From Vesta saturnalis (taxonomy: Eukaryota > Arthropoda > Insecta > Coleoptera > Lampyridae), in the NCBI GenBank assembly GCA_036346205.1, contig JARFJB010000109.1, positions 62,001 to 126,000 of the forward strand: a stretch of 64,000 nt of DNA, given 5' to 3'. Below, piece after piece: positions 48,760-57,631 of this stretch. The notes below the pieces were generated by a model, which had not been told where the DNA came from, searched no databases, and worked only from the letters and a program-made list of their open reading frames with translations. The number at the start of each line of letters is the position of its first letter. Within the stretch, counting starts at the first letter, position 1. A program made the translations under genes and the position numbers.

Positions 48760-48795
48760 ACTGAACTTTGAATCAAACACTATACTTATTTATAG
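48760..48795 (-). promoter_or_regulatory. core promoter of the polymerase gene (TATA plus TCAGT)
   Basis: The minus strand has TATAAATA (48787-48794) and the arthropod initiator TCAGT (48760-48764). The first T of TATA is 32 nt from the initiator A. Both motif identity and spacing fit an insect Pol II promoter reading toward pPolB. Confidence 0.6.
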
Positions 48796-49049
48796 TTTAA
48801 GAAAATGGGTGTGAGTCGTTGGGGTTGGCTTTAGAAATATATAGTTATTTTAAGATTTCTCTTCAAATGAAACGGGTTAAGTTTTAATTCACTTATGTGT
48901 AAAAAAATAAAAACTATTTCAATCGAATTTATTTCGTTTTTAGTAAGTAATAGATACATAGTATAGTTACAAATTAATTAAAACATTTTAAAAATGATAT
49001 TTATTTTATTTCATTAATGAGACTTTTTAATAATAGAAATATGATATTG

Positions 49050-49364
49050 TTACAATTTATTCAACTTAATTAAAGGAAATGATGTGTCTTGGTCTACTTC
49101 AGTAAAACCAATTACCTCTAAGCCAATGGTTTTTCCACTGCATTTTGCAACATCCTCGTTAGTCATTGAGTCTACTACCCTTTTTGGTAAATATACAGAA
49201 AAATCATCCATTTCACATACTATTCCTCTTCCAAATCGTGTTTTTACAACTTTCATTGTGATAATTGGATAACACTTATTTATTTCTAATTCAGACATGG
49301 ATTTTATAGGCTTATTTTCCATACGTCCGGCTTGATTAACTTTCGTTAAAAAAACAAAGTCCAT
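49050..49364 (-). CDS. small OB-fold-like protein, possible ssDNA-binding protein
   Basis: About 104 residues from the ATG at 49364 ('MDFVFLTKV'). The codons upstream belong to a probable intron/acceptor region. The pattern of short beta strands, 'CYPIITMKVVKTRFGRGIVCEM' followed by 'FSVYLPKRVV', resembles small proteins common in insect Polinton-like elements, with a 'T(R/K)(F/Y)G' turn and 'LPKR' block as in OB folds. Placed between integrase and polymerase, a replication role such as binding single strands is plausible. This is inference from the pattern; no catalytic motif is visible. The frame is intact. Confidence 0.6.
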   Translation of the reverse strand: MDFVFLTKVNQAGRMENKPIKSMSELEINKCYPIITMKVVKTRFGRGIVCEMDDFSVYLPKRVVDSMTNEDVAKCSGKTIGLEVIGFTEVDQDTSFPLIKLNKL

Positions 49365-49371
49365 TATGCTT

Positions 49372-49425
49372 CTAAAAATGCACATAAAAAATTATAAGAC
49401 TGGAATTAATGAGCAGTATAATTAC
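49372..49425 (-). other. candidate 54-nt leader intron before the OB-fold-like gene
   Basis: The donor GTAATT (49425 end) and acceptor CATTTTTAG (ending 49372) lie directly upstream of the ATG at 49364. Its length equals that of the intron proposed in the polymerase leader. Confidence 0.4.
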
Positions 49426-49706
49426 CTATACTATGTATCTTCAACAAATATAAATGTTATACTGAAAATTACAGCATATGTGTACAGCTTTTAAACCTAA
49501 TTTTCCCGCTAAAGATAAAATTAAAGGTTTCCTTAATGGTTGTGAATCTGATGTATAAATATTTGACACACAATTAAATTAAAATTAGATACTTTGTAAA
49601 ATATTATTTATTATGACACGTGCGCGTGGATTGCTGAAACACTTTTATATAACAGTTTTATATAAATGTTTTTGTTTAGAGCTATCTTTAAATATAGTTT
49701 ACTCTT
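49386..49706. other. intergenic region between integrase and the OB-fold-like gene
   Basis: AT-rich. It includes the candidate leader intron and an upstream region with 'TATAAATGTTTTTG'-type sequence on the minus strand. No other gene. Confidence 0.4.
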
Positions 49707-50621
49707 TTAAAGTAAATTATTATTATCAATCCATTGCTTTTCGTTTATTCCCAGCCATTTAACGTAGACTTGATTACCACGTTTTCGCAATATCTTTTCA
49801 ACTAAATATATGTCTGGATTAACGGTTTTTTGCAGTTCAAACTCATAAAACGAGCCAGCTATAGTTTTTCCATACATATCATTTAATAAATATGTGACTG
49901 GATTTGTAATGTTAACTTTTACTACTTTAAATAATTCAGTTGACCAATTAGGAGTATACCCTTTATCAAATTTTTGTTTATATTTACTTACTCTAACTAT
50001 ATCATCAATCTTAAATTTATGTTTTCCATTAAAAATCTTTATGTAATCGTAAACATTTAAAGTTGTCTTAGGTGTAACATTAATAGGTTTCGTTTTAATT
50101 GTACGATGCTTGGTATTATTATAATCACTTGTAACTTTATTTAAAATGTCTATCCATTTGTAACTACCACGTAAACTAAACAATTTATACAATTTGCTTT
50201 TAAGTGTTCGAATTGCTCGTTCTACAATACTTGCCTTTTGTACACTGTATACTGAATAATGATTTACTTGATGTTTTTTCATTAATTCTGAAAATGTATT
50301 ATTATAAAATTCCTTACCATTATCAGTTTGTAAATTGCTAGGTTTACGTTTTGAATTTTTAAACACCTGTTGAAAAGATTTTACAACTTCATCACCGGTT
50401 TTAGATTTGAGCGGTTTTGTCCATAAAAATTTTGAAAATGTATCTATTATAACTAAAACATATTTATATTTTTGATTATATTTAGCATAAGGAGCAAATT
50501 CTGCTAAATCCGCTTGCCACAAGTCATCATACCCTTTTATGATTGTATGTCTTCTAGGAAAATTTTTACGAGCTGGTTTATGTAGTTCATTTACAACTTG
50601 TTCTTTTGGTGTTAGAGACAT
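49707..50621 (-). CDS. Polinton integrase (retroviral type, with chromodomain)
   Basis: 304 residues from an ATG, intact. The catalytic core has Asp38 ('WQADLAEF'), Asp100 ('LQTDNGKEF') and Glu134 ('ASIVERAIRTL'), the DDE set of retrovirus-like integrases. The C-terminus (about 268-304, 'DIYLVEKILRKRGNQVYVKW', then 'WLG...W') is a chromodomain that may guide insertion by reading histone marks. The enzyme joins the ends of the element to new DNA and explains the 6-bp target duplication. The N-terminal zinc region usual in retroviruses is not obvious. The stop is 16 nt before the next gene's end region, so the genes are tightly packed. Confidence 0.96.
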   Translation of the reverse strand: MSLTPKEQVVNELHKPARKNFPRRHTIIKGYDDLWQADLAEFAPYAKYNQKYKYVLVIIDTFSKFLWTKPLKSKTGDEVVKSFQQVFKNSKRKPSNLQTDNGKEFYNNTFSELMKKHQVNHYSVYSVQKASIVERAIRTLKSKLYKLFSLRGSYKWIDILNKVTSDYNNTKHRTIKTKPINVTPKTTLNVYDYIKIFNGKHKFKIDDIVRVSKYKQKFDKGYTPNWSTELFKVVKVNITNPVTYLLNDMYGKTIAGSFYEFELQKTVNPDIYLVEKILRKRGNQVYVKWLGINEKQWIDNNNLL

Positions 50622-50637
50622 ATTGTTATAATGATTC

Positions 50638-51186
50638 CTATTCGTCTAACTTATTAGATTTATCTTGAACTCGGGCTGTGTATACATTTATTAGAGTCAT
50701 TAATCGTTTATTTAAGTTCATTAAACTTGTGTCTAAATACGATTTATTAACACAATCTTGAGCTTCAACAGGATTACTTAGATTTGATATTTTCTTATTT
50801 TGAGCATCAAACGAATTGTTATTGTTTAATGTTAAGATTCGTTTATTTAAGTGTTTATTTAAGTTCATTAAACTTGTGTCTAAATACAATTTATTAACAC
50901 AATCTTGAGCCTCAACAGGATTACTTAGATTTGATATTTTCTTATTTTGAGCATCAAACGAATTGCTATTGTTTAATGTTAAAGTTTGTCCTTTATTAAC
51001 AGAATCTTTAGGTTTCTTACCATCAGCTACATTTACAAGTCTCTTCTCTTCAATGTCAAAATTTCCTTCATCAGTTAACATCAATCCCACACCGGAGAGT
51101 ATTTTACCGGTAGGTATAATAGCACTTCCTCCTCTATCGAGTGCCGAAGTGTGGTGATGAAAACGTCCAAACTTGTCAAGACCCAT
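50638..51186 (-). CDS. fibre-like protein with phage-type shaft repeats
   Basis: 182 residues from ATG ('MGLDKFGRFHHH'), intact. The core holds two near-identical repeats of about 37 residues, each with 'SFDAQNKKISNLSNPVEAQD' and then 'CVNK(L/S)YLDTSLMNLNK'. A degenerate third unit precedes them ('EEKRLVNVADGKKPKDSVNK'). The 'I.N...P....D.VNK.Y(L/V)D' pattern is the hallmark of trimeric phage tail-fibre and adenovirus-like spike shafts. A heptad-like tail follows. I infer a virion surface or receptor-binding fibre. It sits among capsid and replication genes. Confidence 0.6.
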   Translation of the reverse strand: MGLDKFGRFHHHTSALDRGGSAIIPTGKILSGVGLMLTDEGNFDIEEKRLVNVADGKKPKDSVNKGQTLTLNNSNSFDAQNKKISNLSNPVEAQDCVNKLYLDTSLMNLNKHLNKRILTLNNNNSFDAQNKKISNLSNPVEAQDCVNKSYLDTSLMNLNKRLMTLINVYTARVQDKSNKLDE

Positions 51187-51222
51187 TTTACTAATATTAA
51201 TAGATTATAAGTTTATAATAAT

Positions 51223-52346
51223 TTATACTTTCATGTGGTTTAAGAAATTACTATTGTTCCCGTTAAAAGGGTTTTCTATGTAGCCAGCTTCATATAATTC
51301 TTCTACTATTGAAATAATGGTGTTGTGGTGACCCGTATGCCCAGCTTCTCTTTCTGCCCATTTAAGCTTAAGTTCATTCACTAATTCATGAACATTATCC
51401 CAGTATTTATGTTCAATCGGTGCAATCTGTTTAAATAGCATACCTTTACCAGTTCTTCTACCTTTTGAAGTAGATAGCGATGCTGTTAATTCTATTTCTT
51501 TTAGTATTGGTTTAATCACATGTGTATATTTACGTGACTTACTTCCTTTTATTTGTTCAAGAGGATTATTATCTCGTTTATGTGCAGAAGTAGCTAGCAC
51601 AATACGTCCATAATTGACTTGATCCTGTTTTCTTATTAATTCTTCGTGGGATGGTTCATAATTAATAACTCATATAAACCAGGTGTACCCGTATATTCAA
51701 TACCCTTAATTATAATATTTTCTTTGTTAAAATTAATTATACTATCACCAATGTGCCATTTATCTGTTGTAACATCATAATGTACACCATAAGTAGTATC
51801 AATCTCACCTTTCATATCTCGTATCATAATTTCTACATATTTTCTTGGTAACTCAGCGTATTGCTCAAGAAATGAGTTAGCAGCAGATTCCTCCAGCAGT
51901 TTAGAGTATTCTTGTTGTTGCTGACTCTGTTCAGCTTGTGATTCCCTATCATCATATTCACTATCACCTCTTGTAACTTCACCAATGACCTCTGTCTCTA
52001 GAAATCGTGGAGTGGAAGTTGCAATTGGATGGTGCGGCTGTTGACGTTTTAATATCGGTGTATGTGGTACTGATGGTTGCGGTATTTGAGATTGATGTAG
52101 AACTTTACTATTATTTCCTTTAAGTTTAAATGCTTTTGTTTCATCATTATGTTTTTTAGAACCTGTTGCTTGTTCTTCTTTAATATTTACAGCAATTTCT
52201 TTGAGAGGTTGTATCATTGGTTCATATGTCTCACGAATAAAATCTTCTGCTGCAAGTTTACCGCGTTTTAAATAATTTAGTTTTTCGCGAATAGCTTTTC
52301 TTACTTTTATAAGTTTACGTTTGTGACTATTTTCCTTTTCATCCAT
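51223..52346 (-). CDS. DUF8207-like Polinton protein, broken by one frame shift
   Basis: The first segment (51636-52346, 236 codons) starts at ATG 'MDEKENSHKRKL'. It has a basic coiled-coil-like N-terminus, a Gln-rich linker and the block 'KWHIGDSIINFNKENIIIKG' with 'GTPGLYELL', typical of the DUF8207 family found in animal Polintons. The second segment (51223-51600, reading open upstream to about 51650) carries the rest: 'ATSAHKRDN', then 'SKSRKYTHVIKPIL'. The frame changes by one near 51650. Its role is unknown; in other Polintons it lies next to capsid genes. A promoter is present just upstream (52412-52447). Confidence 0.75.
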
Positions 52347-52411
52347 TACTTGTATTAAAGCAGTTTTAAGAGTTTCTATCAGAGGTGATCAACAACTAAA
52401 CGTTGAACGTA

Positions 52412-52447
52412 GACTGATTATTCTATATTTTATTGTAAATATATAAA
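52412..52447 (-). promoter_or_regulatory. core promoter of the DUF8207-like gene (TATA plus TCAGTC)
   Basis: The minus strand carries TATATATTTA followed by TCAGTC (52412-52417). The initiator A lies about 31 nt from the start of the TATA motif. It reads toward the gene that starts at 52346. Confidence 0.6.
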
Positions 52448-52496
52448 CGAATCAAAACCTTTACGGTAACGACCACTATTCATATCACAATCCTTA

Positions 52497-53108
52497 TTAA
52501 TAACGAGCACATTGAGCACATATTTGTTGGAATTTTGTAAACGACATGTCCGTATTAACGTGATCTTGATATACATGTTTTAAATTTAAATCATCTTGTT
52601 TGAATAACACTATCAAATTAGCATTATCTCTTACTAAATGCTTAGGTATGCGTGTATAGGTTTGACACAAATAAAAAGAATCTACTGAATTATGTCTTCC
52701 CATACAAAAATAATCCCTTATTTTATTTTGTTTATCGCAGGCTATATCATCAAAAATAAATATTGAGTTTGGTTTAGCCTCGTTTGGTGGAATAATATCA
52801 TCATTTTCAGTAAACGTGTAATGTCCTATACCCTTGATTGGTGTTAATATCTCTTTTAATAATTTATATTTTGATTGATTTAATGTTTTTGAAAATATAT
52901 ACACATTTTCAAACTTCAATCCGTTCAATTCCAGTAATAAACTGAGCATCGTATTCGTTTTTCCACAATTTGATGGCCCTGCAATTATACATCTACATGT
53001 GTTCGGTAAAAGTGTACCATGCTTTTTAGCTACATCCATTATTTTATCCTTACTCATAGAATCTAAATTGGATACAGATAAAGTCGATTTTTGTTTAATA
53101 ATTTTCAT
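52497..53108 (-). CDS. Polinton genome-packaging ATPase
   Basis: 203 residues from the ATG at 53108 ('MKIIKQKSTLS'), intact. A longer open frame upstream lacks another ATG. Walker A is 'AGPSNCGKT' (about 43-51) and Walker B 'SIFIFDD' (about 115-121); a sensor-like 'FYLCQTY' follows. This is the A32-like ATPase family of Polintons and large DNA viruses that pumps DNA into capsids. It is one of the least damaged genes and lies next to the major capsid gene. Confidence 0.95.
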   Translation of the reverse strand: MKIIKQKSTLSVSNLDSMSKDKIMDVAKKHGTLLPNTCRCIIAGPSNCGKTNTMLSLLLELNGLKFENVYIFSKTLNQSKYKLLKEILTPIKGIGHYTFTENDDIIPPNEAKPNSIFIFDDIACDKQNKIRDYFCMGRHNSVDSFYLCQTYTRIPKHLVRDNANLIVLFKQDDLNLKHVYQDHVNTDMSFTKFQQICAQCARY

Positions 53109-53188
53109 TATATTTATAAGTTCATAAAGCAGAAACAATATTATAAATGTTATGATTTTATAATACTATTAAAATATATACATGTAAT

Positions 53189-54407
53189 TTACATTCGATG
53201 TACTTCACCTGTTAAAGGATTATATTCAATAATAGCGTCATGTAAAATAAGACAATACATGGTTGTTTCCTTTTCAAAATTTGCATTGGATTCCATTACC
53301 AGCTTAATGTCCACGGTTGATGTTTTAAGTGTTTCTTTCTGTTTTGAACAATCGATTATAAATATTGGACATACTTCATAGTCATCATACTTCAATAAAG
53401 TTTCACATACTGATTTTCCATAGTATCCCTTTTGAAAGTTGCAATATGCATGATATGCAGGCATATATCTTTTAGCTGTAAAATCTAAATTCCAATTTTC
53501 ATAAGGATACTTTTCAGAATTTAAATAAAGCGTTAGATTAGAGAGATTAGCGTTGATAAAATCTGTTGCATATGCTTCACGGTTATTCTTAACGCTATCT
53601 TTTTGAAATACAACCAACAGCCATCTGGGTTTTTCAAGTTGTGTTGATGTTTTTATTGACCATGTATCAGATTTCGTTTCCTTAAGAGCAGGTAAATCAT
53701 ACAATTCCATTGACGAAAAGGAATTTTGATTATTGAATTTCTATTGATACCATCATATAGGAGTATTTTTCCTTCATCACTAGGGATTATATGAGGCACC
53801 TTCCAATGAATCTTTGTTATCTCAATTTTCACTTTCTCTGTGCTCGACTTAAAACAGTTTAAATCAGTTCGAGAGCGAATTAAAATAAGCTCTTGACGCA
53901 TGTTAATAATTCCATTTTCATAGTAATCTTCTGCAAAGCCGAAAATGTAACTTAATGGAATTGCTGCAGAAAATTTTTTCTTATTATCGCTAATAGAGGT
54001 CTCTACATGTAGTATCCCTTTCTTTGGTTGCCAACCAGTTACAGATAACGTCTCACTTTGATTTAATGTATATGATGCATACGATTTGATTGTAGTAGTA
54101 ATACCTGGTAGTCTACAAACGTCAACTTTTGTCCACCAAGTTCATAACGTATTTCTTCAAATAGAAAACATGCAAAATTGTTTGTTAATTGAAAAGTTGG
54201 CTTGTCTCCTTCCGCTTCAATGCTACCTTCAATGTAAATATAACTTTTACATGTATCCGTTATCAAATCTTGACTTTGAATTAAGATTCTTATTTCATCC
54301 GAAGGTGAAAACTTATTCGAGCCATATGGTTGATAGGTATGAATCATATCCTTTTCTATTCCTTCATCATACTCTATCTGTCGAAATACATCTATAACTT
54401 CACTCAT
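53189..54407 (-). CDS. major capsid protein (double jelly-roll), broken by two frame shifts
   Basis: Three segments follow each other: 54063-54407 (N-terminus, from ATG 'MSEVIDVFRQIEYDEGIEK'), a middle part readable from about 54105 to 53653 (including 'MRQELILIRSRTDLN'), and 53189-53710 ('STQLEKPRWLLVVFQ', 'YGKSVCETLL', ending 'YNPLTGEVHRM'). Blocks such as 'FEEIRYELGG' and 'LYLNSEKYPYENWNLDF' are typical of insect Polinton major capsid proteins. Frame changes lie near 54105 and 53710. The protein forms the hexagonal capsomers of the presumed virion. Confidence 0.9.
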
Positions 54408-54432
54408 AATTTAAGTTTTAGTCCAATAGAAG

Positions 54433-54612
54433 TTAAAAACAGTTTTTCACTTTTGTTAATCGTTGCTGTTGATGCGGTATTCGTTTTCGCTTTTGCTTTT
54501 TTTTAATGTATACACTGTTATTATGCACTTGTTGCTGTCGTTTAAGATTACTATCGTTGTTGTTAATGGATTGATTACTTAAACGATAATGAGAGTTAAA
54601 TCTTAGACCCAT
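54433..54612 (-). CDS. small basic protein, 59 residues
   Basis: An intact ORF from ATG ('MGLRFNSHYRLS'), rich in Gln, Asn, Lys and Arg. A Lys/Arg cluster 'KKKQKRKR' (about residues 37-44) looks like a nuclear localisation or DNA-binding patch. It starts in the last codons of the penton gene in another frame and ends 25 nt before the capsid ATG, as in a compact virus. It could be a DNA-condensing core protein. No family recognised. Confidence 0.4.
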   Translation of the reverse strand: MGLRFNSHYRLSNQSINNNDSNLKRQQQVHNNSVYIKKKQKRKRIPHQQQRLTKVKNCF

Positions 54613-55304
54613 TATCTTTTATCTCTAAAATAACGTTAGCTTGCTCATCACCGAAATCAATCAATTCCCCCCTTCTGATTCACTAGACGGATTTCAATAT
54701 TATAAATAGTATCTACATTTACTTCTAAATATATAGGACTACTGGGAACACTATCCATGCGAAAACCTGGCTCAACAGATATAGGAAAACCGTAAATAAT
54801 ATGAGCAGGTAGATTATTTCTATAAGTTCCACGAATAATATTGCATTCAATATACACGTTTGTGTGCTTAATAATTTGTATATCAAGTTCAGAACTGTGT
54901 TTCGTGTTTGATTGATATTCTTGAGATCTAAAGCCTAACATACGACCAATAGAGTCAGGACTTGAAAAATCTATTATAAGATCTGATTTTATTTCACATT
55001 TTTGGGTAGTATTATTAGCAATCAATTGCACAAATCCGTAAGGCTTAATTTCCGATTCCAAAAAAGAATTTAATTGATTGATTTCGTAAGAACCATGTGG
55101 AATGCTAATTACTTTATTTACGTTATCATTATCCTTTCTATAGTAAAACTTATCATGTCCTTCATGAATATTCTTTATTGAATTACATCCATAAAATCCT
55201 CTTAATGCAAGTGTATAATTACGATTTGGATTTAAACGTATAGGATCTGTATAAGTGGTTTCTAATTTGTTACCAACACCTTCCACAACCAGCAAAAGAG
55301 ACAT
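54596..55304 (-). CDS. minor capsid (penton) protein, frame shift near the C-terminus
   Basis: From ATG ('MSLLLVVEGVGNKLETTY') 215 codons are open to 54657. Conserved blocks are 'NRNYTLALRGFYGCNSIKNI' and 'DFSSPDSIGRMLGF', the latter characteristic of the Polinton single jelly-roll penton. A run of six G at about 54666-54671 is followed by a stop, while the expected end ('DFGDEQANVILEIKD') continues in the next frame to 54596. The protein occupies the capsid five-fold vertices. An apparent donor 'ACAG|GTAAG' lies right before the ATG, which may only be coincidence. Confidence 0.9.
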
Positions 55305-55342
55305 CTTACCTGTATTTAAGCATATAAAACAAAATCATCTTT

Positions 55343-55720
55343 TTATATAGATTTATTGTATAAAAATCTTAAACATAAATGTCCACAAATACTAGTGTTA
55401 TATAACTGTTCACGTTTATAATTATAAAAAATTTTATTGTCCCGAAAGTAACTAATAACCTCTACTGGTGGAGATAAATCACCAAAACTGTCATAATACT
55501 TAACAACACTTCCTCTTTTCTTATAGCACACCCAATGAGTGCCTGGACCATTACTGCCATCTAAATTTATAATTCCACTTTCATTATTTAATGGTTGTGT
55601 TGGTAATTCATCTCGCATAAATATTCCGCGTAAAGGTGGTTCAATGGGATGGTATTTAATTATTTTTTTTAAGTCATGATTGGTTAATGCTCTTTCGGGA
55701 ATTTTTAGTTTTTTAGACAA
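55343..55720 (-). CDS. adenain-like cysteine protease (Polinton PRO)
   Basis: The catalytic residues are visible: His62 ('GPGTHWVCY'), Asp77 ('YYDSFG'), Gln105, Cys112 ('SICGHLCLRFL'). The N-terminal 'GIFMRDELP' block is also conserved. Such proteases mature the capsid by cutting precursors. The open frame begins at a TTG right after a stop. The first in-frame ATG is at residue 35, inside the conserved part, so the true start is unresolved (a frame error, splicing or a non-AUG start). It overlaps the end of the PLA2-like gene by 16 nt. Confidence 0.93.
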   Translation of the reverse strand: MSKKLKIPERALTNHDLKKIIKYHPIEPPLRGIFMRDELPTQPLNNESGIINLDGSNGPGTHWVCYKKRGSVVKYYDSFGDLSPPVEVISYFRDNKIFYNYKREQLYNTSICGHLCLRFLYNKSI

Positions 55721-56520
55721 TGTTTATTTTTCCTTATTCTTCCAGCACCGCTTTTATATGGTTTTAAATACATCACTCCACCTCGTTTCTTTTTTAATTT
55801 TTGTTTCTTCTTACGTTTTATTCTTTTCCTTTTTATCCCACTTCCTCCTTTTTTTCCTAAGGCTATACTTTCCATCATTGCATTGTGGCGGTTAGACTCT
55901 TCTAGTTGTTTTCGTGCTGATTTAGCATCATTTATTGCTTTAACCACACCAGATGCCCCTCCAGCAAGAGCTCCTGCAGCTGAAAGACCTGCAAATAGTG
56001 GTATCAAAAATGGTAAGATTCCTCCTTTTTTCCTACGATTGCCAATCTTCTTCTTTCTTATTCGTAACCGACCACCACTACTACTTGGAGTTGGTAAAAC
56101 TCTAAGTGCTGCGGTAACTTTCCCCTCCCTACTTTTCTTAACTTTTCTTTTTCTAATACCCATTCCTAACGTACGTTTAGCTTTCATTGCACCTGTAACT
56201 GCAAGTGCAGCAATTTTTTCACCTATACCTGCGTCTTTAGCTCGAAAGCGTTCCCAAGCTTGAGTTTCAAGAATCTTATCAGCTCGATGTCGTGCTACTA
56301 AATCTACATTATCTCTATATTGTATATCATGCTGAAGGCAAGCAGTATCTAAAGGGTTTATACCTTGTTCACCTCGTGCAACACGTTCTTGTAACTTTGT
56401 ACCAGGTCCACAAAATTGATATCCTGGGAGATGTAGTTCAAATGGGAGTTTATTGATTAATTTATTTAAAATTCCTCCACCACCTTGTTTGTTGCTACCT
56501 TTCCGTCGATCTCGAGTCAT
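55705..56520 (-). CDS. PLA2-like virion protein with hydrophobic and basic tails
   Basis: 271 residues from ATG, intact. The N-terminal third has the phospholipase A2-like core known from parvovirus VP1: calcium loop 'YQFCGPGTKL' (34-43) and the His-Asp site 'DTACLQHDIQY' (58-68). A basic stretch and a hydrophobic segment 'GILPFLIPLFAGLSAAGALAGG' follow (about 165-190). The end is strongly basic ('KRKRIKRKKKQKLKKKRGG'), like a core protein. In parvoviruses this PLA2 lets particles leave the endosome. A similar role here is inference. A TATAAATA sits about 36 nt before the ATG. Confidence 0.85.
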   Translation of the reverse strand: MTRDRRKGSNKQGGGGILNKLINKLPFELHLPGYQFCGPGTKLQERVARGEQGINPLDTACLQHDIQYRDNVDLVARHRADKILETQAWERFRAKDAGIGEKIAALAVTGAMKAKRTLGMGIRKRKVKKSREGKVTAALRVLPTPSSSGGRLRIRKKKIGNRRKKGGILPFLIPLFAGLSAAGALAGGASGVVKAINDAKSARKQLEESNRHNAMMESIALGKKGGSGIKRKRIKRKKKQKLKKKRGGVMYLKPYKSGAGRIRKNKHCLKN

Positions 56521-56700
56521 TTACCAATATTTAGTTCATCACAACTCTATTTATAGATTTTCAGAACCTTAAGAAAAAGAGTGTAAAAATGGTGTTACAA
56601 TACTTTATTTAAGTATAAATCTTGTTAATAAACTAAATTACATTAACAATTAATATTAACATTAATACTTCATAACAATAGTTACAATAAATATAGCTAC
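56521..56700. promoter_or_regulatory. upstream region of the PLA2-like gene
   Basis: The minus strand holds CTATAAATAG at about 56549-56560, a good TATA box. Transcription would begin almost at the ATG. Otherwise AT-rich. Confidence 0.4.
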
Positions 56701-56707
56701 AAGGTTT

Positions 56708-56896
56708 TTAAATGGATAATCTTTTGAAATTGTTTATTACCGTTATTTTTTCACTATAATTATGCAAGTCTTTTTTTAAAACGTTTATACGGTTAATGAA
56801 AGAAATAACACGTAACTTTAATAAAACTTGTTGTTGTTGCCGACGTAGTCTTTGTTTTGCCAATCGTTGTTGTTGTTGTTGTGATACCATTCTCAT
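56708..56896 (-). CDS. small Gln-rich basic protein
   Basis: 62 residues from the ATG at 56896 ('MRMVSQQQQQRLAK'), with Gln runs at about 6-10 and 18-22, then a helical Lys/Leu/Ile-rich tail. No family recognised. Fits the compact gene spacing, but short low-complexity ORFs can arise by chance. Confidence 0.4.
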   Translation of the reverse strand: MRMVSQQQQQRLAKQRLRRQQQQVLLKLRVISFINRINVLKKDLHNYSEKITVINNFKRLSI

Positions 56897-56938
56897 CTTT
56901 TTGCACACTAATAGAAATTAGACCCATTCATTAATAAT

Positions 56939-57535
56939 TTATATATACGTGGCTTGATGATTTGGTAATAGTCGATTACGATTGATAATATTTTGAACAT
57001 CTTTAACAATTTCTCCAGGATACTTCTCTAGTATTTCAAGGATACATAACACATTATTAGAATTTATATTTAGATCGGAATTTAGTATTGAAAATGCTAC
57101 ATGCATCATCTCTTTTGTATTTGAAATGTCAATATATTCACAAATTAATTCCAGATATCTTTGATAAAATGCTTCAAATTTATGTGATTTTAACAATTCA
57201 AGGTGGTAATTTAAAACTGGTGCTAATCGTAAAAGTTTCTTAAAGTTTCTCACATCCATATTACAAAAACTACAAAAGTTTGAAAATAATGATTGTAATT
57301 TATAATCTTTATTGATAGCGTTATAGAAATCACTATTTACGATTCTATCATTTTCTTCTTCTTCATATTGATAGTCCTCATCATCATCATCATCATCACC
57401 ACCATAATTTATGAATGTACCAAGCTGAGTAAGTGATAACCATTCATCATCCCACAGATCAACGTATTCTCGACATTTTAAACATCCTATACGAATCGCA
57501 GGCCATCCATATTTTAATATACTATAGCCAACCAT
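56939..57535 (-). CDS. unknown Polinton protein with acidic stretch and paired Cys motifs
   Basis: 198 residues from ATG ('MVGYSILKYGWPAIRIGCLKC'), intact. Cys pairs at about 18-21 ('CLKC') and 88-91 ('CSFC') could bind zinc. A strongly acidic segment 'DDDDDDEDYQYEEEEND' follows residue 45. The C-terminal half is predicted helical. I do not recognise the family. TATAAATA lies about 36 nt before the ATG, as in the PLA2-like gene. Confidence 0.65.
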   Translation of the reverse strand: MVGYSILKYGWPAIRIGCLKCREYVDLWDDEWLSLTQLGTFINYGGDDDDDDEDYQYEEEENDRIVNSDFYNAINKDYKLQSLFSNFCSFCNMDVRNFKKLLRLAPVLNYHLELLKSHKFEAFYQRYLELICEYIDISNTKEMMHVAFSILNSDLNINSNNVLCILEILEKYPGEIVKDVQNIINRNRLLPNHQATYI

Positions 57536-57631
57536 TACATATTTCTCATAACATTCATCATCATATTTATATACTGTACCATTTATTAATTCATTATGTA
57601 CATTCAGTTTTCATAAATTTTATTACGCATT

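Noticed and set aside
55883..56263. 126-codon plus-strand ORF
   Set aside because: Antisense shadow of the PLA2-like gene, whose low-complexity Lys/Gly-rich end leaves the other strand open.
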